Shown piece by piece: positions 24,811 to 35,068 of a DNA stretch of 64,000 bases. The notes under the pieces were generated by a model. The model had not been told where the DNA came from. It saw only the letters and a list, made by a program, of their open reading frames with translations, and did not search any database. The stretch's first letter is position 1. Each line of letters starts with the position of its first letter. The stretch is from assembly GCA_017427985.1 (NCBI GenBank), contig JAFRRS010000024.1, forward strand, positions 62,001-126,000, given 5' to 3'. Position numbers and translations under genes: made by a program. The DNA comes from Bacteroidales bacterium. Its GTDB lineage: Bacteria > Bacteroidota > Bacteroidia > Bacteroidales > F082.

Positions 24811-26576
24811 TGAACGACAAAATAACCTCGATCCTAAAAACCATCCCGACTTCCCCGGGAGTTTACCAGTACTTCGATGAGACTGGCGAGATTATTTATG
24901 TCGGCAAAGCAAAGAACCTAAAGCGCAGAGTATCAAGCTATTTCAACAAAGAGCAGACCGGCAAGACTCGTCTTCTTGTCAGCAAAATAGCTGATATCAG
25001 ATTTACTGTTGTGGGCAGCGAAGCAGAGGCGTTTCTTCTCGAAAACAACTTCATCAAGCAGTACAAGCCGCGCTACAACATAATGCTCAAGGACGACAAG
25101 ACCTATCCTTGGATTTGCATTAAAAACGAGCGTTTCCCGCGTGTTTTCCTCACCAGAAAAAAGGTCAACGACGGCTCGCTTTATTACGGCCCCTACCCTT
25201 CCGTGATGACTGCAAGAACGCTTCTTGACATTTTGAAACAGGTTTATCCACTAAGAACTTGCAAGCATTTTCTCAACCGCCCCTGTCTCGAATATCATAT
25301 CGGCAACTGTAAGGCTCCGTGCACCAACCTTATCTCCGAAGAGGATTATAACTCCATGATTTTCAATGTAAAAGAAGTTATAAAAGGGAATATCAATGGA
25401 GTTTTGAAAGACCTGAAAACTCAGATGATGGACCACGCCTCACGTCTCGAATTTGAGCAGGCGCAACTCATCAAGCGGAAATATGACCTTCTCGAAAACT
25501 ATCACGCTCGCTCAATTGTGAGCAGCAACACGCTTCACGACATGGAGGTATTCTCATTCGACGATGCCGACAACTCATTCTATGTCAATTACATGCGCAT
25601 CATCCAAGGTGCGATAATTCAGTCGTTCTCCATCGAGATGAAAAGACGTTTGGAAGAGACTCAAGAAGAACTTTTATCATTGGCAATCATTGAGTTACGC
25701 CAACGTTTTGAAAGTTCAGTCCGCGAAATCATAGTGCCTCTGAAACTTGACATGGAGCTCGAAAACGTAAAGTTCACCATCCCGAAAAAAGGTGAGAAAT
25801 TCGAGATTCTGGCTCTTTCAACACGAAACGCCAAGCAATATCGTGCCGAGACCGAGAAACTGCGCTCCCTCGTCGACCCAGAGCGTCATTCAAAACGTAT
25901 CTTGTCGGAGCTTCAAAAAGACTTGCATCTTCCTGAACCGCCAGCGGTCATTGAGTGTTTCGACAATTCCAACTTCCAAGGCGACTACGCCGTGGCGGGC
26001 ATGGTGCAGTTCGTCAACGGCAAGCCAAACAAAGCCGGCTACCGTCATTTCAACATCAAAACGGTGGAAGGTCCCGACGACTACGCCTCGATGCGCGAGG
26101 TGGTGCGCCGCCGCTATTCACGCCTCGTGGAAGAAGGCAAAGAGCTGCCGAACCTTATCATCACTGACGGCGGCAAAGGTCAGATGGAGGTCGTTCGTCA
26201 AGTGATTGAAGACGAACTTCACCTCGAAATCCCGATTGCTGGCTTGGCAAAAGACGACCGCCACCGCACCAACGAGCTTTTGTTTGGTTTCCCGCCAAAA
26301 ACAGTGCAAATCAAGCCAAACTCCGAGGTTTTCAGGCTGTTGACACACATCCAGGATGAAGTGCACCGCTTTGCAATCACGTTCCATCGCAAGAAATTCC
26401 AGAAAGGCTTCGTGCATTCCGAGCTCAACGACATCAAGGGAATTGGAAAAACCACAGCCGAGAAACTCCTTCTCGAAATGAAATCCGTTAAAAATATAAA
26501 AGAAGCTGATTTACAAAAGCTTAGCGAGATTATCGGTCAAGCCAAGGCTAAGATAGTGTACGAGCATTTTCATTAA
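24810..26576 (+). CDS. uvrC: Excinuclease ABC subunit UvrC
   Basis: A 588-residue nuclease that makes both incisions in nucleotide excision repair. The N-terminal GIY-YIG-type domain (SPGVYQYFDETGEIIYVGKAKNLKRRVSSYF) cuts 3' of the lesion, a UVR-like segment (FEQAQLIKRKYDLLEN) binds UvrB, the RNase H-like domain (IECFDNSNFQGDYAV, LIITDGGKGQ) cuts 5', and helix-hairpin-helix repeats end the protein. It converges on DUF4296 with a 4-nt shared stop (TTAA). mfd (11278) belongs to the same repair pathway. Confidence 0.96.
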   Translation: MNDKITSILKTIPTSPGVYQYFDETGEIIYVGKAKNLKRRVSSYFNKEQTGKTRLLVSKIADIRFTVVGSEAEAFLLENNFIKQYKPRYNIMLKDDKTYPWICIKNERFPRVFLTRKKVNDGSLYYGPYPSVMTARTLLDILKQVYPLRTCKHFLNRPCLEYHIGNCKAPCTNLISEEDYNSMIFNVKEVIKGNINGVLKDLKTQMMDHASRLEFEQAQLIKRKYDLLENYHARSIVSSNTLHDMEVFSFDDADNSFYVNYMRIIQGAIIQSFSIEMKRRLEETQEELLSLAIIELRQRFESSVREIIVPLKLDMELENVKFTIPKKGEKFEILALSTRNAKQYRAETEKLRSLVDPERHSKRILSELQKDLHLPEPPAVIECFDNSNFQGDYAVAGMVQFVNGKPNKAGYRHFNIKTVEGPDDYASMREVVRRRYSRLVEEGKELPNLIITDGGKGQMEVVRQVIEDELHLEIPIAGLAKDDRHRTNELLFGFPPKTVQIKPNSEVFRLLTHIQDEVHRFAITFHRKKFQKGFVHSELNDIKGIGKTTAEKLLLEMKSVKNIKEADLQKLSEIIGQAKAKIVYEHFH

Positions 26577-26911
26577 TTCTTCAGCAGCAGCAAGCGCGCC
26601 TCCACCGAATCCATAACCCTTATAAGTAATTGAGGATTAACATCATTGTAATATCTCAGGTTTTCTTTAAAAAGAGAGTCGGTGATACCATAATGCGAAA
26701 AAAGTGTATCGTAGCCCTCAGTTCTATAAATAGCCGTTTTCTGATTCACATTTTTCTTATAACTGATGATTCCCTCCATAATATAAACGTCTGTCATTAC
26801 GTCAACTAATTGAGGCTCAGTGAGAAGCACATCAGGCGCTTGCCTCTCCTCCACGCTACTGCAGCCGAAAAAGAAGCAAATCACAAACAATAAAAGAAAC
26901 GGCTTTTTCAT
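26573..26911 (-). CDS. DUF4296 lipoprotein
   Basis: A 112-residue predicted lipoprotein: signal segment with lipobox (FFFGCSS) and mature start at Cys. The rest matches the short Bacteroidetes family DUF4296, which has a helical pattern (LVDVMTDVYIMEGI, YGITDSLFKENLRYYN). Function unknown. It follows recQ with a one-base overlap (ATTAG arrangement), so it is probably cotranscribed with it, and it converges with uvrC. Confidence 0.82.
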   Translation of the reverse strand: MKKPFLLLFVICFFFGCSSVEERQAPDVLLTEPQLVDVMTDVYIMEGIISYKKNVNQKTAIYRTEGYDTLFSHYGITDSLFKENLRYYNDVNPQLLIRVMDSVEARLLLLKN

Positions 26912-29115
26912 TAGTTTCCAACTTCAGATAAGAACTGAATCCTCATCAGTCGCACCTCTTCCTCTTCGTATTCATTCTCGCCAAGGGTCTTCATCGCCGT
27001 CTCAAGGTCATCGGACTCGGCCTCTTTGAAGTACTGTATGATATCCTCCTGATGGTATTCGTCGATGTTGTCGCGAGTGTAATAGCTGATGTCGAGATGC
27101 GTTCCGCTTGCCACGATGCTCTCAATTTCAGTCAGAAGCTCGTCAAATTCAAGATTCTTCGAATAAGCGATGTCTTCAAGCGGAATCTCCTTGTCGATAT
27201 TTTGTATAATGCTGATTTTCAATGCCGATTTGTTAACGACCGACTTCACGACCATATCATTCGGGCGCGTGATGTCGTTTTCCTCGACGTATTCTTTGAT
27301 AAGCTCGATAAACGGCTGGCCGAATTTCTGCGCCTTTCCAGCACCAACACCGGCAATCTGCGTCAGTTCCTCCATCGTGATAGGATACTGGATCGCCATG
27401 TCTTCCAGCGACGGGTCTTGGAAAATCACAAACGGAGGCAGGTTTTTCTTCTTTGCGATAGTCTTGCGAAGGTCTTTCAGCATCGAGAACAACGTCTTGT
27501 CGGTGCCGGAATCCTTCGAAAGTGCCACTCTTTCCTCATCAAAATCATCGTCATCGCCCTTGTCGTAATCATGATCCATGGCGACCATCACCGGATATGG
27601 TTTCTTCAGGAAGTCCTTGCCTTCTTTCGGTACTTTCAAAATGCCGTAGTTGTCAATATCCTTTGTAAGTAATTTATTTACAAGGGCTTGACGAATTATC
27701 GAAGTCCAATATTTCTCATCGTGGTCGTCACCGGCGCCGAAATATTCGCTGGTATCATGCTTTGCCGTCTTGATGTCACCAGTCTCCTTACCCGCAAGAA
27801 GCTCGGAGATGTGTTTGGTTTTGAACAGCTGTTTTGTCGCCAAAACCGCCTCGATGACGAGTTTTATATCTTCCTGACCATCAAAACGCACCTTCGGATT
27901 AAGGCAGTTGTCGCAAGCGCCGCAATTGTCCTTGTCGTATTCCTCACCGAAATAATGCAGCAGCAGTTTGTGGCGGCACACTGGCGATTCGGCGTATGTC
28001 ACCGTCTCATTGAGCAGCTCGCGTGCAATCTCCTGCTCGGCGACATTCTTGCCTTTATTGAATTTCTCAAGCTTATGAATGTCTTCATAATCGTAAAACG
28101 CGATGCAATTGCCTTCACCGCCGTCACGACCGGCACGTCCCGTCTCCTGATAATAGCCTTCAAGACTCTTCGGGATGTCGTGGTGAATCACGAAACGCAC
28201 ATCAGGTTTGTCAATACCCATTCCGAAAGCTATCGTAGCCACAATCACGTCGACTTCCTCCATAAGGAACTTGTCCTGATTTTCACGACGTGTCTGGCTG
28301 TCGAGACCTGCATGGTACGGCAGTGCCTTGATTCCGTTAACTTGAAGAGTTTCAGCGAGTTCCTCAACTTTTTTACGGCTAAGTGTGTAAACGATTCCCG
28401 ATTTTCCAGGATTGTTTTTGATATATTTTATAATGTCTTTTACGACATCTTTTGTCTTGGGTCTTACCTCATAATAAAGATTCGGACGGTCGAACGACGA
28501 CTTGAAAATCTTCGCATCGGTAATCTCGAGGTTTTTCATGATGTCGTTCTGCACTTTCACCGTGGCTGTTGCGGTAAGGGCGATGACTGGCAGTTTAGGA
28601 TTGATGGCATTGATAATCGGACGCAGACGGCGGTACTCTGGACGGAAGTCATGACCCCATTCCGAGATACAATGCGCCTCGTCGATGGCGAAAAATGAAA
28701 TGTTCAGACCGCGCAGAAACTCCAGCGTCTCCTCCTTCGTCAACGATTCCGGAGCCACATACAGCAGCTTCGTCTTCTTGCTAACGAGGTCTTCGCGCAC
28801 CTGCATAAGTTCCGCTTTCGACAGCGATGAATTCATCACGTGGGCGATTCCGGTGTCGGCGCCAAAGTTGCGAAGCATGTCAACCTGGTTTTTCATCAAG
28901 GCAATAAGAGGTGAAACCACTATTGTTGTCCCCTCACTAATCAGGGCAGGCAGCTGATAGCATAATGACTTACCACCACCCGTAGGCATGAGAACAAAGG
29001 TGTTGTTGCCCGCGAGAATGCTTTTGATGATGGCTTTCTGATTGCCTTTGAACTGGTCAAATCCAAAGACATTCTTCAACAAATCATATAAACTTTTTTC
29101 ATCAATTTTTGCCAT
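26911..29115 (-). CDS. recQ: ATP-dependent DNA helicase RecQ
   Basis: A 734-residue 3'-5' helicase in the RecF recombination/repair pathway. It has Walker [16 protein letters not shown], the DEAH box [19 protein letters not shown], motif [12 protein letters not shown] and the RQC zinc-binding cluster ([10 protein letters not shown]...CGACDNC). After the RQC winged helix, an HRDC-like region and an extra C-terminal tail of about 100 residues make it longer than E. coli RecQ (about 610), which is usual in Bacteroidetes. No clear promoter was found on this strand. A second RecQ copy is common in the phylum but is not in this window. Confidence 0.95.
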   Translation of the reverse strand: MAKIDEKSLYDLLKNVFGFDQFKGNQKAIIKSILAGNNTFVLMPTGGGKSLCYQLPALISEGTTIVVSPLIALMKNQVDMLRNFGADTGIAHVMNSSLSKAELMQVREDLVSKKTKLLYVAPESLTKEETLEFLRGLNISFFAIDEAHCISEWGHDFRPEYRRLRPIINAINPKLPVIALTATATVKVQNDIMKNLEITDAKIFKSSFDRPNLYYEVRPKTKDVVKDIIKYIKNNPGKSGIVYTLSRKKVEELAETLQVNGIKALPYHAGLDSQTRRENQDKFLMEEVDVIVATIAFGMGIDKPDVRFVIHHDIPKSLEGYYQETGRAGRDGGEGNCIAFYDYEDIHKLEKFNKGKNVAEQEIARELLNETVTYAESPVCRHKLLLHYFGEEYDKDNCGACDNCLNPKVRFDGQEDIKLVIEAVLATKQLFKTKHISELLAGKETGDIKTAKHDTSEYFGAGDDHDEKYWTSIIRQALVNKLLTKDIDNYGILKVPKEGKDFLKKPYPVMVAMDHDYDKGDDDDFDEERVALSKDSGTDKTLFSMLKDLRKTIAKKKNLPPFVIFQDPSLEDMAIQYPITMEELTQIAGVGAGKAQKFGQPFIELIKEYVEENDITRPNDMVVKSVVNKSALKISIIQNIDKEIPLEDIAYSKNLEFDELLTEIESIVASGTHLDISYYTRDNIDEYHQEDIIQYFKEAESDDLETAMKTLGENEYEEEEVRLMRIQFLSEVGN

Positions 29116-29140
29116 AGTTAATGCATTTAAAAATAATCCT

Positions 29141-29148
29141 TATCTTTG
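29141..29148 (+). promoter_or_regulatory. -7 box of kdsD-lptB
   Basis: TATCTTTG in the recQ-kdsD divergent gap; the predicted leader is about 60 nt. Confidence 0.6.
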
Positions 29149-29216
29149 CATCGTTATTTTTACAAAGTTATAACTTTTAGTTTTAAATAAACAAGAAAAT
29201 TTTAAAAAAATTTTTG

Positions 29217-30176
29217 ATGATGGAAAATTTACGCGATATTGCACTGCAAGTCATTGATAATGAAGCTAATTCGATATTAGGATTAAAGGAGCTTCTCACC
29301 GATGATTTCGAAAAAGTAGTCGAATTAATCTATAATTCGAAGGGCAATGTCATTGTCACCGGCATTGGAAAAAGTGCAAATATAGCGCAAAAAATCGTTG
29401 CGACACTCAATTCGACAGGCACCACTTCCGTCTTCATGCACGCCGCCGACGCGATACATGGCGACCTCGGCATCATTCGCGACAACGACGTGGTGATTGC
29501 GGTGTCGAAAAGCGGCGAAACACCAGAGATAAAAGTCCTCATACCTTTAATAAAAATAAGGAAAAACAAACTTGTCGCCATCGTCGGCAACAGAAAATCA
29601 TATCTGGCGAGCCAGGCGGACTACGTGCTTGACACCACGGTGCCTCGCGAGGCGTGTCCCAACAACCTCGCCCCGACAAGCAGCACCACGGCCCAGCTCG
29701 TAATGGGCGACGCGATGGCGGTGGCGTTGCTGAAAATGCGCGGATTCACCGCAAACGACTTCGCCAAGTTCCACCCAGGCGGCTCCCTCGGCAAACGCCT
29801 CTACCTCACCGTTGGCGACATCTGCGTCAAAAACGGACTGCCACAGGTGAAACCAGACGACATCATGACACAGGCTATCATCGAGATTTCAGAGAAGATG
29901 CTCGGTGCCGCCGCAGTGATTGACAACAACCGCCTCGTGGGCATCGTCACCGACGGCGACCTGCGCCGCATGCTCATGCGCCACCCCAACATCGAAGCCG
30001 TTCACGTTGTCGACATCATGACGAAAAACCCGACCACGATTGAGAAATCATCACACGTCGCCGACGCGCTCAACATCATGCAAAGCAAAGAAATATCAGT
30101 GCTTCCGGTGATGGAAAACGACCAGTATGTGGGAATGATTCATATTCACGACATTATCAAGGAAGGAATTTTATAA
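29217..30176 (+). CDS. kdsD: Arabinose-5-phosphate isomerase (KpsF/GutQ family)
   Basis: A 319-residue enzyme that makes D-arabinose 5-phosphate, the first precursor of the LPS sugar Kdo. It has an N-terminal SIS domain (VTGIGKSANIAQKIVATLNSTGT, VIAVSKSGETPE, LAPTSSTTAQLVMGDA) and a C-terminal pair of CBS domains. The codons before it read TTG ATG ATG; ATG 29217 was chosen, 29220 is equally possible. lptB overlaps its stop by one base, and waaA (Kdo transferase) is 3.7 kb downstream, so the region has an LPS theme. Confidence 0.94.
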   Translation: MMENLRDIALQVIDNEANSILGLKELLTDDFEKVVELIYNSKGNVIVTGIGKSANIAQKIVATLNSTGTTSVFMHAADAIHGDLGIIRDNDVVIAVSKSGETPEIKVLIPLIKIRKNKLVAIVGNRKSYLASQADYVLDTTVPREACPNNLAPTSSTTAQLVMGDAMAVALLKMRGFTANDFAKFHPGGSLGKRLYLTVGDICVKNGLPQVKPDDIMTQAIIEISEKMLGAAAVIDNNRLVGIVTDGDLRRMLMRHPNIEAVHVVDIMTKNPTTIEKSSHVADALNIMQSKEISVLPVMENDQYVGMIHIHDIIKEGIL

Positions 30177-30913
30177 TGTTACTCAGAACCGACACATTAG
30201 TTAAGAAATACAAGCAGCGCACAGTCGTCAAAGGCGTGAGCATCGAGGTGAACCAAGGCGAGATTGTCGGACTTTTGGGACCTAACGGTGCCGGCAAAAC
30301 GACCACGTTTTACATGATTGTGGGTCTCATCAAGCCTTTCTCGGGTCATGTTTACCTTGATAACAATGAGATTACGAAATTCCCGATGTACAAACGCGCC
30401 CAGCTCGGTATCGGCTATCTGGCACAAGAGGCGTCGGTGTTCCGCCAGATGTCGGTGGAGGACAACATCTACTCGGTGATGCAGTTCAAGAAAGACTTCA
30501 CGAAGGAGCAGCGAGCCGCCAAGCTCGAGTCGCTTCTCGACGAGTTCGGACTGCAGCACATCAGAAAGAGCAAAGGCATCCAGCTTTCAGGCGGCGAGCG
30601 CCGTCGCTGCGAGATAGCGCGCGCCCTCGCCATCGACCCTAAATTCATCCTACTCGACGAGCCTTTCGCCGGCGTCGACCCCATCGCCGTGGAAGACATC
30701 CAGCGCGTGGTGGCGAAACTAAAGACAAAGAACATCGGCGTGCTCATCACCGACCACAACGCCAACGAGACGCTGTCAATCACCGACCGCGCCTATCTCG
30801 TTTTTGAAGGTCAGCTTCTCAAAGCAGGCACGCCTGAAGAACTCGCCAGCGACCCTGTCGTGCGCAGCCATTATCTCGGCTCTAACTTTGAATTAAGAAA
30901 AAAGGAATTCTAA
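30176..30913 (+). CDS. lptB: LPS export ATPase LptB
   Basis: A 245-residue ABC ATPase powering LPS extraction from the inner membrane with LptFG. Walker A is GPNGAGKT at residues 35-42, the Q-loop region reads GIGYLAQEASVFR, the signature is LSGGERRRCE, Walker B LLDEPFAGVDP, and the H-loop ITDHN. The LSGGERRR and FAGVDPIAV wording is specific for LptB among ABC ATPases. It is translationally coupled to kdsD. The M16 peptidase converges on it with a 4-nt gap. Confidence 0.95.
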   Translation: MLLRTDTLVKKYKQRTVVKGVSIEVNQGEIVGLLGPNGAGKTTTFYMIVGLIKPFSGHVYLDNNEITKFPMYKRAQLGIGYLAQEASVFRQMSVEDNIYSVMQFKKDFTKEQRAAKLESLLDEFGLQHIRKSKGIQLSGGERRRCEIARALAIDPKFILLDEPFAGVDPIAVEDIQRVVAKLKTKNIGVLITDHNANETLSITDRAYLVFEGQLLKAGTPEELASDPVVRSHYLGSNFELRKKEF

Positions 30914-30917
30914 AATT

Positions 30918-32159
30918 TTATTCCACACTCCTGAATATCAACAGGTTAACTTTATTCCTGTCATAAACATCATTCGCCACCTCAAGAAGGTCGGCTGACG
31001 TTATCTTTTCCAGTTTCGCGATAGTCTCTGGCAAAGTCTCAATATGCTCCTCATAAAAACCCGCCCTCACCATGCTGAGAAGGTCGTTCATTCCCGACTC
31101 GTTGCTCAACGCCACCTGCCCTATCAGCTGTTTCTTGGCATTCGAGAGCTGCAAAGTGCCGAGTTTCTGCGTCATAAGCTTGTTCAACTCCTTATAAACC
31201 AACTCCACGGAACGTTCCTGCGAATGCGGGTCAACACCTATATAAATGGTGTAATTGCCAGTATCGGAATACGCATTGTATTGAGACTCAATGGTATACG
31301 CAAAGCCATATTTCTCCCGGATGTTGAGATTAAGCCTCGAATTCATAGCAGGGCCGCCTAGGATATTGTTCAAAAGAATCATTTTCAGCTTCCTGCTGTC
31401 ATTGTAATGATATGCGAGCCCGCCCATGATGACGTGCGTCAGATGATTGTTGCGCACCTCAGTCCTTGAAGCCGTCTGGTTTGGGACAAATGGAATCCTC
31501 TCGTAAGGGATTGCATCACCTTGATAATCAGCGAAATACTTGTATGAGAGCTTTGAGAACTCTTCAAAAGAAATATTGCCGATGCACGCCAGCACCATCC
31601 TGTCGGGAGCGTAATGCTGTTTTTGGAACTTCACGATGTCGTTGCGGGTGTAACCGCTCACCAAGTCAATGGTTCCCAATATGTTACGTCCAAGCTGATG
31701 ACCTTTGTACAAAAGATTCTCAAACTCGTCGTAAATCTCATCGGCAGGCGAATCGCGGTAAGAGTTTATCTCGTCGAGGATAACCTCTTTTTCCTTTTCC
31801 ATCTCGTTTTCAGGAAAGGTGCTGTTGAACATGACATCGGCGAAAAGGTCCATCGCCTTGTTGATATGTTCTTTGAGAAAGGACGCATGGATACACGTTT
31901 CTTCCTTGGTAGTGAACGCGTTAAGGTCGCCGCCGACGTTTTCGAGGCAGCTCAGGATATGATAAGCCTTGCGGCGTTTGGTGCCTTTAAAAGCCATGTG
32001 CTCGATGAAATGCGCGAGGCCGTTCTCATTCTCCTTCTCGTCGCGCATTCCCGCGTTGACCATGAGTGCCAAATGCGACAATTCACCAGCGCGGTGCCGG
32101 TGAATTATCTTTATTCCATTAGGTAAAACTGCCTGTGAGATTATCTTTTCTTCTGACAT
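30918..32159 (-). CDS. M16-family zinc peptidase
   Basis: A 413-residue protein of the processing-peptidase (PqqL/insulinase) family. The inverted zinc motif HFIEH is at residues 50-54, with the distal glutamate in the following helix (NAFTTKEETCIHASF region). A single copy of the M16 core suggests it acts as a dimer. The start was set at 32159, one base after the upstream lipoprotein stop, since the longer frame to 32189 would overlap that gene by 29 nt. No signal peptide is visible from this start, so it is probably cytoplasmic. Confidence 0.9.
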   Translation of the reverse strand: MSEEKIISQAVLPNGIKIIHRHRAGELSHLALMVNAGMRDEKENENGLAHFIEHMAFKGTKRRKAYHILSCLENVGGDLNAFTTKEETCIHASFLKEHINKAMDLFADVMFNSTFPENEMEKEKEVILDEINSYRDSPADEIYDEFENLLYKGHQLGRNILGTIDLVSGYTRNDIVKFQKQHYAPDRMVLACIGNISFEEFSKLSYKYFADYQGDAIPYERIPFVPNQTASRTEVRNNHLTHVIMGGLAYHYNDSRKLKMILLNNILGGPAMNSRLNLNIREKYGFAYTIESQYNAYSDTGNYTIYIGVDPHSQERSVELVYKELNKLMTQKLGTLQLSNAKKQLIGQVALSNESGMNDLLSMVRAGFYEEHIETLPETIAKLEKITSADLLEVANDVYDRNKVNLLIFRSVE

Positions 32160-32160
32160 T

Positions 32161-32931
32161 TTAGTGTTTTCTGAACATTTTGAACGCATCCTCTTCCGAC
32201 ACCATTATCTCCTCATCAAACCAATTTTTCTTGCCCATCCAAGCAGTATCTTCTGAAACGCCGTCGTAATCGCCGAGGATACGATATGAATTTACCGGAG
32301 CGAGGTCAGGGTTGCCGCTCGTCTCAAGCAAAATCACAGCCACCTTGAAGTCACGGACACATGGCGTGCCACCTTTAACATCCCATTTTCCAGTGAAAAT
32401 CGTCGATTGTTCCGCATAATATCCGTTATGATAAGCCTTTGTAAGATAATAACATGCGAATCTATCACCATCACCGACAACATTGATTTTCCTTCTCACC
32501 TCCTCATAATAATCTTCTTCTTCATCATCCCATTGCTTACCAAAGAAATCAATTTTATGCTTGCCATCGTCATTTGTAAAGTTGTAAAAAGCCACATAAC
32601 GGTCATTGTAAAACGAGACGGTGTCGTTTTCAATTGTGGAATACAGCAATGCATGAGGATGCGACACGAAAGAGCCCGTCACCGCAGGAGGATTCTCACC
32701 TGATGGGATATCAATCCATTGTGTTACGCTCGAAACCAAAGTGTCAGGAAGGACACTCGCAGGCAGAACTCCACCTACTTCCGGATCTGGTGAAATAACC
32801 TCTGTCGGAGGATAAGGATTCGGCTCAGGTTCCGGGTCCGGATCCTTGCCTTTGCACGAGACAAAAGCCATTGTTACAACACATAACAAAGCCAATACAT
32901 TCAACAAAAAAGCGTTATTTTTTCTTTTCAT
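32161..32931 (-). CDS. Lipoprotein of unknown function
   Basis: A 256-residue predicted lipoprotein: MKRKNNAFLLNVLALLCVVTMAFVSC with lipobox AFVSC, then a Pro/Asp/Glu-rich linker (DPDPEPEPNPYPPTE). The body is rich in aromatic and charged residues, and no known domain is recognised. The frame is open to 32970, but the ATG at 32931 starts the signal peptide and lies 28 nt from a -7 box. It is cotranscribed with the M16 peptidase (1-nt gap). Confidence 0.78.
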   Translation of the reverse strand: MKRKNNAFLLNVLALLCVVTMAFVSCKGKDPDPEPEPNPYPPTEVISPDPEVGGVLPASVLPDTLVSSVTQWIDIPSGENPPAVTGSFVSHPHALLYSTIENDTVSFYNDRYVAFYNFTNDDGKHKIDFFGKQWDDEEEDYYEEVRRKINVVGDGDRFACYYLTKAYHNGYYAEQSTIFTGKWDVKGGTPCVRDFKVAVILLETSGNPDLAPVNSYRILGDYDGVSEDTAWMGKKNWFDEEIMVSEEDAFKMFRKH

Positions 32932-32958
32932 AAAGCCTAAATTTTTAAATTCAATTTG

Positions 32959-32966
32959 CAAAATTA
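32959..32966 (-). promoter_or_regulatory. -7 box of lipoprotein-M16 operon
   Basis: TAATTTTG on the minus strand, 28 nt before the chosen ATG. It lies within the longer open frame and so argues against the longer start. Confidence 0.6.
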
Positions 32967-33029
32967 GCATTATTTTTTAAATAAATAAACATTTTTTCAA
33001 AATAATAAACGAAAAACCAAAACGTTTAG

Positions 33030-33037
33030 TATATTTG
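33030..33037 (+). promoter_or_regulatory. -7 box of barrel-waaA-pepA
   Basis: TATATTTG, 23 nt before the ATG at 33060. Confidence 0.65.
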
Positions 33038-33059
33038 CAGTTAATAATTTTCTTTTATC

Positions 33060-33827
33060 ATGAAATGTAAATATCTGATTATCATATTATTACTAATAAC
33101 GCCATTTTTGGTGAAAGCCCAGCAGGACATAAAAAGCGAGCATATTCACACATGGATGTTTGAGGTCACATACGCCTATCAGTTCCCAGGCAAGGACACA
33201 AAAGTGCTTTATGACAACAACAACGCCATCGGTGGCAGCGTCATTTACAAGTCGAGAAGCAACTGGGTTTTCAGCTTCAACGGCAATTTCATCTCCGGCA
33301 ACAACGTGAACATCACGAGAGAGGAGCTTTTTGGCGACATCCTCGACAACAACGGCGAGATTATCACCGGCGACGGCATTTACGGCAGCTACGCGCTTTT
33401 TGAGAGAGGAGCACATTTCCAGGCAAGAGTCGGAAAGATTTTCCCAGTGCTTTCGCCAAATCCGAACTGCGGTTTCTTTGTACAAGGTGGCTTGGGATAT
33501 TTATTCAACAGGGTCAGATGCGAGTTTGGCTCGTACGCCTCGCCACCGCCGGCATTGGCAGGCGATTACCTTTACGGCTACGACAGGATGCGCGGCGGCT
33601 TCGCATGGTCGGGAGAAATAGGCTATATTTTCCTGAGCAACTCTCGCATCTTCAACTTCTCGCTTTCCCTTGAATTCACTCAGGCTTACACAAAATCAAT
33701 GCGCCAATGGGATTTCAAACTGATGGAAAAAGACAACAATCTCTATATTGACCAATATGTCGGAATCAGAGCCGCAATCTACATCCCGACATACAAGAGA
33801 AAACCGGCAGAGTTTTATTACTACTAA
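33060..33827 (+). CDS. Outer-membrane beta-barrel protein
   Basis: A 255-residue exported protein: signal peptide MKCKYLIIILLLITPFLVKA cut before QQ, then alternating strands with glycine-aromatic turns (GFFVQGGLGYLFNRV, GFAWSGEIGYIFL) that fit an eight- to twelve-strand barrel. It does not end in a C-terminal aromatic barrel signature in the usual way (ends EFYYY). It sits 11 nt upstream of waaA in one operon, which hints at a cell-envelope role. No family name can be given with confidence. Confidence 0.8.
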   Translation: MKCKYLIIILLLITPFLVKAQQDIKSEHIHTWMFEVTYAYQFPGKDTKVLYDNNNAIGGSVIYKSRSNWVFSFNGNFISGNNVNITREELFGDILDNNGEIITGDGIYGSYALFERGAHFQARVGKIFPVLSPNPNCGFFVQGGLGYLFNRVRCEFGSYASPPPALAGDYLYGYDRMRGGFAWSGEIGYIFLSNSRIFNFSLSLEFTQAYTKSMRQWDFKLMEKDNNLYIDQYVGIRAAIYIPTYKRKPAEFYYY

Positions 33828-33838
33828 TTTTTGAATCT

Positions 33839-35068
33839 ATGAGATCAATATACACATTTTTTGTAAGATGCTATACTGGATTAATCCTCTTAGCTGCATT
33901 TTTGGGAAATAAAAAGGCGATTTTATGGCGCGACGGCCGTAAAAACCAATGGGATAAGCTGAAATCAGACAATCCTAACGAAAAATGGATCTGGATGCAT
34001 GTTTCGTCACTTGGCGAGTTTGAGCAGGGACTTCCAATCATCGAGGCTCTGAAACGCGACTATCCGCAGTACAAACTTCTTCTCACCTTCTTCTCGCCAT
34101 CAGGATATGAAGTGAAAAAAGACTTCCCTCTTGCCGACAAGGTCGCGTATCTTCCACAAGACACAATGAAAAACGCAAGACGTCTCGTGAAGAGTTTCAA
34201 ATTCAAGGCTGCGTTTTTCGTCAAATATGAGTTCTGGTTCAATTACATTGCAGCATTGAAAGAAAAGCGCATACCGCTGTTCTACATCTCTACATTGCTG
34301 CGTCCGAACCAGTATTTCTTCAAACCTTGGGGCTCTTGGTTCAGAAAACACTTCCGCAAGGTGAAGTTTTTCTTCACACAAAACAATGAAACCGCTTACC
34401 TCCTCGACAAAATGGGCATCGACAATGTGACAATTGCAGGCGACACGCGTTTCGACAGGGTTTATTCCATCGCCCAACAGGCACAACGCTTCCCTGATAT
34501 CGAAGAGTTTATCGGCGACAGGAAATGTATCATCGCGGGCAGCAGCTGGCCATCAGACGAACGGCTTCTTTACAACTTCATCGAAGAAATGCCTGACGAT
34601 TATTGCTTCATAATGGTGCCGCACGACATTTCCGACACACATATCAAACAAATCGAATCGCATCTCAAAGACTATCAGCTTTATACCAATTTGGACAACA
34701 ATATCAAATCCAAAACATTGGTAATCAACAAAATAGGAATATTGTCAAAGATTTACAGATACGCACGGTTCGCATACATCGGTGCCGGTTTCTACGACGG
34801 AATCCACAACATCCAGGAAGCCATTGTCTTTGATGTTCCCGTTGTTTTCGGTCCGAAATACCATGATTTTGAAGAGGCAGTCGACCTTGTCAAGCTGAAA
34901 GGCGCGTTTGTGATAAACAACCAGCACGAGCTTGAAGATACGTTCTACAAATTCATCAACGACGAGGAATTTTATGAGAAAGCGGCGAAAATCTGCCACA
35001 ACTACGTTGAAAAGAAAATCGGTGCCACAGATACAATCATGAGGGTTTTGGAGGGATTCTTATCATGA
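33839..35068 (+). CDS. waaA: Kdo transferase WaaA (KdtA)
   Basis: A 409-residue glycosyltransferase that adds Kdo to lipid A at the cytoplasmic face of the inner membrane. An N-terminal membrane anchor (VRCYTGLILLAAFLG) precedes the GT-B fold with HVSSLGEFEQGLPIIEAL, LLTFFSPSGYE, FVKYEFWFNYI and the C-terminal IQEAIVFDVPVVFGPKYHDFEEA. All are conserved in KdtA. Its stop overlaps the pepA start by 4 nt (ATGA). Together with kdsD and lptB it marks this area as LPS-related. Confidence 0.95.
   Translation: MRSIYTFFVRCYTGLILLAAFLGNKKAILWRDGRKNQWDKLKSDNPNEKWIWMHVSSLGEFEQGLPIIEALKRDYPQYKLLLTFFSPSGYEVKKDFPLADKVAYLPQDTMKNARRLVKSFKFKAAFFVKYEFWFNYIAALKEKRIPLFYISTLLRPNQYFFKPWGSWFRKHFRKVKFFFTQNNETAYLLDKMGIDNVTIAGDTRFDRVYSIAQQAQRFPDIEEFIGDRKCIIAGSSWPSDERLLYNFIEEMPDDYCFIMVPHDISDTHIKQIESHLKDYQLYTNLDNNIKSKTLVINKIGILSKIYRYARFAYIGAGFYDGIHNIQEAIVFDVPVVFGPKYHDFEEAVDLVKLKGAFVINNQHELEDTFYKFINDEEFYEKAAKICHNYVEKKIGATDTIMRVLEGFLS

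Noticed and set aside
27688..28698. 336-codon plus-strand frame opposite recQ
   Set aside because: Antisense of a clear RecQ helicase; no recognisable domain, and neighbouring reading on the other strand is complete.
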